This document shows positions 51,984-59,020 of a DNA stretch of 64,000 nucleotides, in pieces (position 1 is the stretch's first letter; every line of letters starts with the position of its first letter). The DNA comes from Flavilitoribacter nigricans DSM 23189 = NBRC 102662 (lineage in GTDB: Bacteria; Bacteroidota; Bacteroidia; Chitinophagales; Saprospiraceae). The stretch lies in contig NZ_PDUD01000012.1 in NCBI RefSeq assembly GCF_002646595.1, positions 1 through 64,000 on the forward strand, in the 5' to 3' direction. The translations under genes were made by a program, and so were the position numbers. The notes beneath the pieces were generated by a model that had not been told where the DNA came from, made no database searches, and saw only the letters and a list, made by a program, of their open reading frames with translations.

Positions 51984-54383
51984 TTAGCGGGCCGGCTTTA
52001 TCCCGTATTGTTCCAGCACGGCCGGCGGCGGGCAATCAGCGGCGCAATCCCCGTTTCGATCCAGTATGAATGTGTAATTTTCAAGCTTCACCTTAAAGCT
52101 CCGAAATTCCTGCGAACGGACACTTCCCGGCGGATCATCTCCCCCATCCGGCCGGTCATAACTTACTTTAATATCCGTAAAAACGATGGGAATGACTTCC
52201 TCTCCCCGATCGTTGACCATGCCGTATTTTCCGTCTTTTTCCACCATGCCGAAGCCTTTGAATATCGCCCGAACACCATCGTATTGGATAGCCGTGATCG
52301 ATACGCCGGTGGTATCCACAAATCCCCATTGTTCACCCCTTCTGACACAGGCGATCCCGTCGGATACCCGGCCGATCTGATCGTAGGCGATGGGCACCAG
52401 GGTTTCGTGAAAGCGATTGACGATGCCCCACTTTCCGTCCTGACGGACGCGGGTATAGCCGCCACTGATTACCAATTCTTCGTACTCGAAGGGAATGCGG
52501 ACCGTCTCGTCAATCGTGATCAGTCCCCAGCGACCATCCCGGCGGGCCCGGATAAAGGCGGGTTGCAGGAAATCCAGTTCCTCGTATTCCAGGGGGATCT
52601 TAATATTGCCCGCCCGATCGCTGAGGCCGCATTTTTCGCGGCACAGTACGATCCAGTTGTAATCCTCCTTCTCGATCATCCGACTGTATTCCAAAGGCAG
52701 GATCTCCGTTCCACGATAGTCGATCAGGCCATACTGCCCCTCAATCCGGGCGATCATGCCACCGTCGCGGATACTCCCGATGGATTGGAAGCGAAACGGA
52801 GGTTCTTCCGCCTGTTCTACATTATAGATACCGTATACCGTTCCCTTATTCACCCGAAAGTGAGCGGGATAACCGCTGCCGAACCGATAGCCAAGGTTAC
52901 GCACCCCATCGTATTCCAATGGAATAGCCGGCTTTCCGGAAAAGAAGTATAGACCGAATTTACCATCTTTTTCCGCCAGGATATGTCCCGTCTTTTCTTC
53001 TGCCAGGTAATTGTATTCCAGCGGTAATATCCATTCGCCTCCAAAGTTTATCAGCCCATTTTTTCTATCCTTTCCCACGATGAAGCCCACCTCATCCACG
53101 GTTTTGATCTGATCGTAAATAAATTCCGTGACCACTTCGCCCCGCCGGTTGATCAATCCCCAGGCGTCGCCCCGTTTCACCGGCATGATGCCCAGGTGGG
53201 AGTAATGGGCATCATCAAAAGGCTCCGGATGAATGGGATCGCCCCGGCGATCGATAAGGTAATGCTGACCGTCCCGGACCACCCAGGCCAGGCCGTCGAA
53301 AAAAGATTGCACCCGGTCGTATTCCGGGGGGATGATAACCTCCAGGTCCCGATTAACGGCCCCGTAGCGATCACCTTCCCGTAAAAATGCAACCCCATCG
53401 CGGAAATGTTGGATATGGGAATAAGGAAGTGGCGTGATCTGCCCGCTTTGCAGATCCAGCAAAACGCTCTGCCGGTTATTCATAAGTAGCAAAGTTTCCG
53501 GACCAACAGGCGAAACCCAGTTATAAACCGTATCGGTCCAGTATTCCAGCTTTTGATTGAGAAATTGGTATCCTCCATCTTTCTTTACCCGGAAATACCG
53601 GCCACTATCACGGGGATAGATCTCATCGTAAATAAATGGCAACAACACATCCTGCTCCAGATTGATCAGGCCCCACTTCCCTTCCTTTTTAGCCGAGAGC
53701 AGCGGAGGCCCCTCCCGGTTGACCTGCAGGGATTCATAAATGAACGGGATCAGGGTATCGTTCCGGTAATTGAGTAAACCGGATCGGGCACCGGACCGGG
53801 CGATCAGCAGATCTTCCCGGTGAGCGAGCAAAAAATCGTACTGGATAGGTACGACGAGCTGCTTATCGGGGCGCATGATCCCAAATTTACCGTTGCGCAC
53901 CACCGGTAGATACTGTCGGTTGCCCAGCAGCAGGGTATACCAATCGTAGTCGATGGGATCGAAGCGGAGATCGGATCGACGGATCAGGCCACTTTGTCCA
54001 TCCCGGGCGGCCCGGGCCCGACCGTGGATGAACCGGGCTCCCGTTGAGAACTGCGGAGCGATGATCTCTCTTCCCCGGCGGTCGATGTAGCCGTATCGGC
54101 CGTCCTTTCGCACGTTGACCAGGCCATCGTGGAAATTTATCCGTTTGCTGTCGTAAGGGTTATCAAAGAGTCTTCGGCCATCCCGGCCGATCACAAAAAA
54201 ATCCGCACCGATACGGGCCGGGGCCAGTCCTTCCGAAAAGGAACCGATCCAATCGTAATTAAACTGTGCGTATATTTTTTCCCGCGAAATGAACGGTTCA
54301 TCCGGTGGTAGGGCCGATCTTTTACTGCAGGCGGTGAGGATGATCATCAGAAAAAAAGCGCAGGCTGGGTAGGTATTTTGCAT
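51984..54383 (-). CDS. WG-repeat lipoprotein
   Basis: 799 residues from ATG 54383. The signal (LTAC) gives a lipidated Cys. The body has about 19 WG/KWG beta repeats, for example DGRYGYIDRRGREIIAPQF, EGKWGLINLEQDVLLPFIYD and DGKYGMVNDRGEEVIPIVF, of 30-50 residues each, which stack into an extended beta-propeller or solenoid. The last 40 residues have a CAADC pair. WG-repeat proteins are common in Bacteroidota and thought to bind ligands or partner proteins. Followed by the DUF6624 lipoprotein in the same operon. Promoter element at 54478. Confidence 0.85.
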   Translation of the reverse strand: MQNTYPACAFFLMIILTACSKRSALPPDEPFISREKIYAQFNYDWIGSFSEGLAPARIGADFFVIGRDGRRLFDNPYDSKRINFHDGLVNVRKDGRYGYIDRRGREIIAPQFSTGARFIHGRARAARDGQSGLIRRSDLRFDPIDYDWYTLLLGNRQYLPVVRNGKFGIMRPDKQLVVPIQYDFLLAHREDLLIARSGARSGLLNYRNDTLIPFIYESLQVNREGPPLLSAKKEGKWGLINLEQDVLLPFIYDEIYPRDSGRYFRVKKDGGYQFLNQKLEYWTDTVYNWVSPVGPETLLLMNNRQSVLLDLQSGQITPLPYSHIQHFRDGVAFLREGDRYGAVNRDLEVIIPPEYDRVQSFFDGLAWVVRDGQHYLIDRRGDPIHPEPFDDAHYSHLGIMPVKRGDAWGLINRRGEVVTEFIYDQIKTVDEVGFIVGKDRKNGLINFGGEWILPLEYNYLAEEKTGHILAEKDGKFGLYFFSGKPAIPLEYDGVRNLGYRFGSGYPAHFRVNKGTVYGIYNVEQAEEPPFRFQSIGSIRDGGMIARIEGQYGLIDYRGTEILPLEYSRMIEKEDYNWIVLCREKCGLSDRAGNIKIPLEYEELDFLQPAFIRARRDGRWGLITIDETVRIPFEYEELVISGGYTRVRQDGKWGIVNRFHETLVPIAYDQIGRVSDGIACVRRGEQWGFVDTTGVSITAIQYDGVRAIFKGFGMVEKDGKYGMVNDRGEEVIPIVFTDIKVSYDRPDGGDDPPGSVRSQEFRSFKVKLENYTFILDRNGDCAADCPPPAVLEQYGIKPAR

Positions 54384-54477
54384 AGTAGGTTCTTGGGGAG
54401 AAAGCATATTCAGCCACCGGCAGAGCCGTTTGCCGGGTATTCCTTATCCCTGTTTTATGGAGAGCGATGATAGATTA

Positions 54478-54507
54478 CAAAAATAACAAATTGGCAGTAT
54501 TCAACAA
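54478..54507 (-). promoter_or_regulatory. Promoter of the WG-repeat operon
   Basis: On the minus strand TTG (54507-54505), a 19-base spacer and TATTTTTG (54485-54478), an exact TAnnTTTG. The predicted start is near 54471, giving a leader of about 90 bases. Confidence 0.6.
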
Positions 54508-54691
54508 GTACGTGTAGCGTAGCGAATGTATACTAAATGGCATCCCGTCATAGGTGCAGTGCATTGTCATAGCTTCAGGATAGGAGGCACCAATGTTTCC
54601 AAGTGCAGCGGATCCTTGCATCCTCCACCCTATTCCTCGTTTGTTCTCATCGTCGGAATCAATTTTTTTTGCAAAAATCGCTACAGAATAC

Positions 54692-54722
54692 TTGCGCAGC
54701 CACATGACTGCATGTATATTTG
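54692..54722 (+). promoter_or_regulatory. Promoter of the ArsR-AHSA1 operon
   Basis: TTG at 54692-54694, a 20-base spacer, TATATTTG at 54715-54722. The predicted start near 54729 gives a leader of 13 bases before the ArsR ATG. Confidence 0.7.
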
Positions 54723-54727
54723 CAGTC
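54706..54727. promoter_or_regulatory. ArsR operator candidate
   Basis: GACTGCA (54706-54712), eight bases, TGCAGTC (54721-54727): perfect 7-base arms spanning the TATATTTG promoter element. A second symmetric pair, TGCAG/CTGCA, is at 54721-54738. Position over the -7 element fits repression of its own operon by the ArsR-type regulator. Confidence 0.55.
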
Positions 54728-54741
54728 AAATAGCTGCATAA

Positions 54742-55074
54742 ATGGAATTAAGACGAGATGTATTTCAGGCTATAGCCGATCCTACCCGCAGAGCGATCAT
54801 CACGCTGGTGGCGTTGCAGGCCATGACGCCGAGTGCTATCGCGGAAAATTTTGACTCTTCGCGGCAGACCATTTCCAAACACATCCAGATCCTGCGGGAG
54901 TGCGAATTACTGGAGCAGGAACAGAACGGCCGGGAGATCTATTACCAACTTAATCCCCATAAGATGAAAGAGATAGCGGATTTCATCGAGCCCTTCCGGA
55001 AATTGTGGGATGACCGGTTCAACAAGCTGGAAGCTATTATGAAAAATTACCAGCCCGGTACCCCGAAGGATTAG
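54742..55074 (+). CDS. ArsR-family transcriptional regulator
   Basis: 110 residues. Winged helix-turn-helix: [20 protein letters not shown], then [19 protein letters not shown] as recognition helix and [12 protein letters not shown] as wing. No cysteine pair for metal sensing (Cys in ECELL only), so this is the non-metal branch commonly found in front of AHSA1-domain genes. Likely a repressor of its own operon through the palindrome at 54706. Followed after 29 bases by the AHSA1-like gene. Confidence 0.88.
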   Translation: MELRRDVFQAIADPTRRAIITLVALQAMTPSAIAENFDSSRQTISKHIQILRECELLEQEQNGREIYYQLNPHKMKEIADFIEPFRKLWDDRFNKLEAIMKNYQPGTPKD

Positions 55075-55103
55075 ATCCGGAATTCACCAAAAAACGTCAA
55101 TTC

Positions 55104-55568
55104 ATGCAACTGAAAACCAAGATCGACGCGGAGGATGGCAGGCAGGAACTACGGATCAGCCGAAAATTTGAGCTGCCGCTGGAATTGCTGTTCAAAGCCT
55201 ACACCGAACCCGAAATCCTGGAGCAATGGATGGGGACGAAAGTGCTAAAGCTCGAGAACGAAAAATACGGAAGCTGGCAATTCGAGACTACCGATCCCCG
55301 GGGGAACAAGCACCGGTTCAGCGGAGTCATTCACGAATTTGTACCCGATCGGCAGATCATCCGCACCTTTGAGATGGTGGGGACCGGTTTTGGGGTCCAG
55401 CTCGAGTTCCTTGAATTTGAATCGATTACCGAAGAAACCAGTCGGCTCGATATGCATATCGTGTACCGTTCCGCAGAGCTCCGGGATCAGTATTTAAAAA
55501 TAGGCATGCCGCGGGGTCTGAGTATGGCTCACGATCGCCTGCAGGAAGCAGCCGAAAAATATAAATAG
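55104..55568 (+). CDS. SRPBCC/AHSA1-domain protein
   Basis: 154 residues with the START-like hydrophobic-cavity fold of the AHSA1 family: ELRISRKFELPLELLFKAYT, EPEILEQWMG, DPRGNKHRFSGVIHEFVP, then the long C-terminal helix MAHDRLQEAAEK. Such proteins bind hydrophobic ligands or assist the ArsR regulator of the same operon. Ends directly at the DoxX gene (stop at 55568, start 55569). Substrate unknown. Confidence 0.85.
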   Translation: MQLKTKIDAEDGRQELRISRKFELPLELLFKAYTEPEILEQWMGTKVLKLENEKYGSWQFETTDPRGNKHRFSGVIHEFVPDRQIIRTFEMVGTGFGVQLEFLEFESITEETSRLDMHIVYRSAELRDQYLKIGMPRGLSMAHDRLQEAAEKYK

Positions 55569-55964
55569 ATGCACCCGCAACGAAGAAGCAAGATCATCTA
55601 CTGGATCGCCACGGGCTGGCTGGCCCTGGGCATGTTTTCGACCGGCATTGTCCAGTTGCTGCAAATGGAGGAGGAAATAGCCTTTGTGGTCCTTTTAGGC
55701 TATCCCATTTATTTTCTAAGCCTGCTCGGCGCCTGGAAACTACTCGGAGTGATCGCCATTCTCCTGCCCCGGTTGCCCCTGCTCAAGGAATGGGCCTATG
55801 CCGGATTTTTCTTTGCCATGTCGGGTGCGATATTTTCGCATATTGCCGTGGGTAATCCGGTGGGTGAGATCCTTCCTGCTACCCTACTGCTCGTCCTCAC
55901 GGTGGTGTCGTGGTATTTCCGGCCCGCCGAACGGCGGTTGATTTTTGATCACCAAGATGTTTAG
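55569..55964 (+). CDS. DoxX-family membrane protein
   Basis: 131 residues, four membrane helices (about 9-28, 43-64, 76-95 and 100-118), with WIATGWLALGMFSTGIVQLL and the GAWKLLGVIAIL motif of the family. DoxX-like proteins form part of membrane redox or oxidant-stress complexes. No gap from the preceding AHSA1 gene and 3 bases before the next gene, so translation is probably coupled in this four-gene operon. Confidence 0.8.
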   Translation: MHPQRRSKIIYWIATGWLALGMFSTGIVQLLQMEEEIAFVVLLGYPIYFLSLLGAWKLLGVIAILLPRLPLLKEWAYAGFFFAMSGAIFSHIAVGNPVGEILPATLLLVLTVVSWYFRPAERRLIFDHQDV

Positions 55965-55967
55965 ACT

Positions 55968-56549
55968 ATGAATCCCAAGGTTGATTTCTTTTTCACCAAG
56001 GCCAAAAAATGGCGCGAAGAATTTGAGCAATTGCGCACGATCATTCTCGATTGCGGACTGACCGAAGAACTGAAGTGGGGCGTCCCCTGTTATACCTACC
56101 AGGGTAACAATATCGTTTTGATCCACGGTTTCAAGGACTACTGCGCCCTGTTGTTTCATAAAGGAGTCCTGCTCAACGACGCCGATAGCCTGCTCATCCA
56201 GCAAACGGAAAATGTGCAGTCGGCCCGTCAGATCCGCTTTACCGGATTACCGGAGATCCTGAAGCTGGAAGATACCCTGAAAGCCTATATATTTGAGGCC
56301 ATAGAAGTGGAAAAAGCCGGCTTGAAGGTGGTTTTGAAGAAAACGCGGGAATATACCGTACCGGAAGAACTGCAAAATAAATTTGGGGAGGACCCGGAAC
56401 TGAAAGCGGCGTTCGAAGCGCTGACGCCGGGTCGGCAGCGCGGCTATCTGTTATACTTTTCTGACGCCAAACAATCCAAGACCCGGACGTCGAGGATTGA
56501 AAAACACCGACCGGATATCCTGGCCGGGAAAGGCTTAAATGACCGGTAG
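55968..56549 (+). CDS. YdeI/DUF1801 family protein, paralogue 1
   Basis: 193 residues. MNPKVDFFF and LRTIILDCGLTEELKWGVPC are the DUF1801 opening, LTPGRQRGYLLYFSDAKQSK the conserved core, ending KTRTSRIEKHRPDILAGKG (the YdeI tail). Function in Bacteroidota unknown; B. subtilis YdeI is likewise uncharacterised, with suggested roles in stress. Last gene of the ArsR operon. A paralogue is at 56855. The two share most sequence and differ by an N-terminal insert. Confidence 0.85.
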   Translation: MNPKVDFFFTKAKKWREEFEQLRTIILDCGLTEELKWGVPCYTYQGNNIVLIHGFKDYCALLFHKGVLLNDADSLLIQQTENVQSARQIRFTGLPEILKLEDTLKAYIFEAIEVEKAGLKVVLKKTREYTVPEELQNKFGEDPELKAAFEALTPGRQRGYLLYFSDAKQSKTRTSRIEKHRPDILAGKGLNDR

Positions 56550-56640
56550 CAGGGCACGATCATTGGAGGTATATGTTGGGAGCTTTTGTGGTGCCCCCGG
56601 ACTCTACCGGATATCTCATGCCAATCAGGGGTAAAAAATC

Positions 56641-56757
56641 CCGTAGGGACGAAATATAGGTAGTCCGTCTAGTAATTCGGCAGACTTAGCGTGCCGTAGG
56701 TACGCAATACCGTTTTACATGGCGTACCCACGGCACGTTAAGGTGGGAAATGGTCAT
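56641..56757 (-). repeat. ~120 bp inverted-pair repeat, copy B
   Basis: Reverse-complement counterpart of 44401-44525 with the same inner hairpin (CGTGCCGTAGGTACG with CGTACCCACGGCACG). It lies between the two YdeI paralogues. Confidence 0.8.
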
Positions 56758-56854
56758 TTTACTACCTTTATTTTGTGCCTAACGGCACATTTTATCCAAA
56801 TTTAAATTCTGATTCGCATATCTCATGGTCTACTGTGAGTTTTAAATCAATGCA

Positions 56855-57475
56855 ATGAATCCAAAAGTTGATCTGTACTTCGAAGAAGGCTGCGGCCGCT
56901 GCCCGCTGGGAGGCACCCCGGACTGTAAGGTGCACAACTGGACGGAAGAAATGGCGGAGCTAAGGGCCATCATTCTGGACTGCGGCCTCGACGAAGAGGT
57001 GAAATGGAGTGTTCCCTGCTACACCTTTCAGGGTAACAATATTTTAATCCTGAGTGCATTTAAAGAATATTGCTGTATCAGTTTTTTCAAGGGAGCGCTC
57101 CTACAGGACGCCCAGGGATTGCTGGACAAACCCGGAGCAAATACCCAGGCGGCCCGTTTGCTGCGCTTTACGAACCTGGAAGAGGTCAGCGCCCTGAAAT
57201 CAACCGTGGAAGCCTATATCTACGAGGCCATTGAAATTGAAAAGGCGGGTTTGCAAGTCAATTTCAAAAAAGAATCGGAACCGATCCCCGAAGAACTGCA
57301 GGCGAAACTGGAGGAAGATCCGGTCCTGAAAACGGCCTTTGAGGCTTTGACACCGGGTCGGCAACGGGGTTATCTGCTCTATTTCTTGGCCCCCAAGCAA
57401 TCGAAAACCCGAACCTCCAGAGTGGAAAAATACATTCCTCAGATCCTGGCGGGGAAGGGGATGCATGATCGATGA
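56855..57475 (+). CDS. YdeI/DUF1801 family protein, paralogue 2 with Cys-rich insert
   Basis: 206 residues, close paralogue of the gene at 55968 (same MNPKVD start and KTRTSRVEKYIPQILAGKG end). Residues 12-24 form an extra GCGRCPLGGTPDC segment with four cysteines, absent from paralogue 1 and a plausible metal site. This insert recurs in other members of the family to my recollection. The last codons and stop lie inside an octamer tract. Separate transcription likely, because a repeat element separates it from the ArsR operon. Confidence 0.82.
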   Translation: MNPKVDLYFEEGCGRCPLGGTPDCKVHNWTEEMAELRAIILDCGLDEEVKWSVPCYTFQGNNILILSAFKEYCCISFFKGALLQDAQGLLDKPGANTQAARLLRFTNLEEVSALKSTVEAYIYEAIEIEKAGLQVNFKKESEPIPEELQAKLEEDPVLKTAFEALTPGRQRGYLLYFLAPKQSKTRTSRVEKYIPQILAGKGMHDR

Positions 57476-57513
57476 TTTGACTATCTGATGATTTGACCAT
57501 CAGATGATCATTA
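57466..57513. repeat. Octamer-periodic tract across the stop codon of YdeI-2
   Basis: Words from 57466: tgatcgat, gatttgac, tatctgat, gatttgac, catcagat, gatcatta. Includes a perfect inverted repeat ATCTGATG/CATCAGAT (57483-57505). It starts within the last codons of the preceding gene and ends 12 bases before the AraC start, so it could be an operator or terminator. Confidence 0.65.
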
Positions 57514-57524
57514 AACGCAGTCTT

Positions 57525-58085
57525 ATGACGCTTTATATCAAAAACATGGTGTGTAACCGCTGCCGGACGGTAGTCAGGTCCGAATTCGACAAACTGGGCA
57601 TCGAGACCCTTTCCGTCGATCTGGGAGAAGTAAGCACCGCGGCTGATATTCCGGAAGCAGACCTGGAACGACTGCAGCAAAACTTACGGCACCACGGGTT
57701 CGAAATCCTGCAGGATCGGGACAAAAAAACCATTGAGAAGGTCAGGAATTCGCTCGTCCGGGTAGTTTACGAGGAGGATTATCCCGCCAATCGGAACCTG
57801 TCGGATATTCTGGTGCGGGAGATCGGGCAGGATTACTCCACCATCAGTAAACTCTTCTCGGAAACGGAAGGCATTACGATCGAAAAGTACCTCATTAACC
57901 TGAGGATCGAACGGGTTAAAGAATTACTGATCTACGATGAGCTGTCGCTCAGTGAAATTGCTTTTAAGTTAAACTATTCCAGTACCGCCTATCTGAGTAA
58001 TCAATTCAAAAAGGTCACCGGGCTGAGTCCGTCATTCTTTAAAAAGCTCAAGGAAAAGAAACGAAAGCCGATCGATGAGGTCTAG
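57525..58085 (+). CDS. AraC-family regulator with N-terminal HMA-like domain
   Basis: 186 residues from ATG 57525. The N-terminal about 70 residues resemble a heavy-metal-associated ferredoxin-like fold with C10-N-R-C13 (MTLYIKNMVCNRC). C-terminal AraC HTH at about 85-180: KYLINLRIERVKELLIYDEL then LSLSEIAFKLNYSSTAYLSN as the two helix-turn-helix units. A metal or thiol ligand of the CxxC site is likely the signal. The next gene codes for an HMA-MauE membrane protein with the same CxxC, a strong hint that the two belong to one response. An earlier ATG at 57504 lies within the octamer tract. Confidence 0.82.
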   Translation: MTLYIKNMVCNRCRTVVRSEFDKLGIETLSVDLGEVSTAADIPEADLERLQQNLRHHGFEILQDRDKKTIEKVRNSLVRVVYEEDYPANRNLSDILVREIGQDYSTISKLFSETEGITIEKYLINLRIERVKELLIYDELSLSEIAFKLNYSSTAYLSNQFKKVTGLSPSFFKKLKEKKRKPIDEV

Positions 58086-58153
58086 GAGCACCATTTCCGA
58101 AATCTTATAAGCTTTACCCAGAATAGTGTAACAGCCGGGCCCGCCCGACCCGC

Positions 58154-58161
58154 TATTTTTG
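58154..58161 (+). promoter_or_regulatory. TAnnTTTG promoter of the HMA-MauE gene
   Basis: Exact TATTTTTG, start near 58168, leader of about 24 bases. No clear TTG at -33. Confidence 0.55.
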
Positions 58162-58191
58162 TGTCATTGTTCATCCAAAAATTCAACGATC

Positions 58192-58914
58192 ATGACACAT
58201 ACTTATCAATTGGAGGGAATGACCTGTGGGAGCTGCGAAAACAAGGTAAGATCCGCGCTACTACAAATGGAATCCGTCGAATCCGTCGATGTCTCCAAAG
58301 AAAACAACAGCGCTACCATCAGCATGGCGAAACATATCCCGCTCGCGAAATTACAGTCCCAGCTTGCCGGTGTAGGCGCTCAATACCGGATAAATGCCCA
58401 ACAGCACAGCGAAACGGTGGAAACGGCCAGATCATGGCTCGCGACCTACAAACCGGTATTACTGATCTTTGTCTACATATTTACGGTAACCGGTCTCATC
58501 GAACTGACCTCCGCGGATCTCCAATGGGGAAGATGGATGCGGCACTTTATGGCCGGGTTTTTTCTGGTGTTCTCCTTTTTCAAAATGCTCAACCTACAAG
58601 GTTTCAAGGACAGCTACCGGATGTACGACGTAATCGCCCGGAAGTTTCCCGCCTGGGGATACATCTACGCCTTCACAGAACTGCTGCTGGGCATTGCCTT
58701 TCTGGTGAATTTCAACCCCGTGATCACCAATACCGTCACCCTTATTGTGATGTCCGTGAGCATCGTTGGCGTGCTGCAAACCGTATTGAACAAAAAAGCG
58801 ATAAAATGCGCCTGTCTGGGCGATGTATTTAATCTGCCGATGAGTACCGTCACCATCATCGAGGATGGTTTGATGATCGCCATGAGTGCGGGCATGCTGG
58901 TGCTGGCCATCTAA
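58192..58914 (+). CDS. HMA domain fused to MauE/DoxX-like membrane protein
   Basis: 240 residues from ATG 58192. The heavy-metal-associated domain has GMTCGSC (C12/C15) at residues 1-68. Four membrane helices follow with a MauE/DoxX-like layout and the motif KCACLGD (about 205-211), a redox-active or metal-binding cysteine pair at the membrane. MauE-type proteins handle electrons or disulphide formation, and fused HMA domains deliver Cu, Hg or similar metals. Likely an efflux or detoxification factor under the AraC regulator upstream. Metal inferred from the domains only. Confidence 0.75.
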   Translation: MTHTYQLEGMTCGSCENKVRSALLQMESVESVDVSKENNSATISMAKHIPLAKLQSQLAGVGAQYRINAQQHSETVETARSWLATYKPVLLIFVYIFTVTGLIELTSADLQWGRWMRHFMAGFFLVFSFFKMLNLQGFKDSYRMYDVIARKFPAWGYIYAFTELLLGIAFLVNFNPVITNTVTLIVMSVSIVGVLQTVLNKKAIKCACLGDVFNLPMSTVTIIEDGLMIAMSAGMLVLAI

Positions 58915-58965
58915 GGAACCGGGTGATGCGGACATCCACCCGGAAAAGGTGAGTTAACAAAATGG

Positions 58966-59010
58966 AGGGCCCGGGCAGGTGCGTTTGCACAACGATCCTG
59001 TCCGGGCCCT
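58966..59010. terminator. Strong bidirectional hairpin
   Basis: AGGGCCCGGGCAGG pairs with CCTGTCCGGGCCCT (one G-U type mismatch) across a 17-base loop, in the gap between the convergent HMA-MauE and molybdenum-subunit genes. GC-rich and long, so it can stop both. No strong T-run. Confidence 0.6.
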
Positions 59011-59020
59011 TGCTGTGCTC

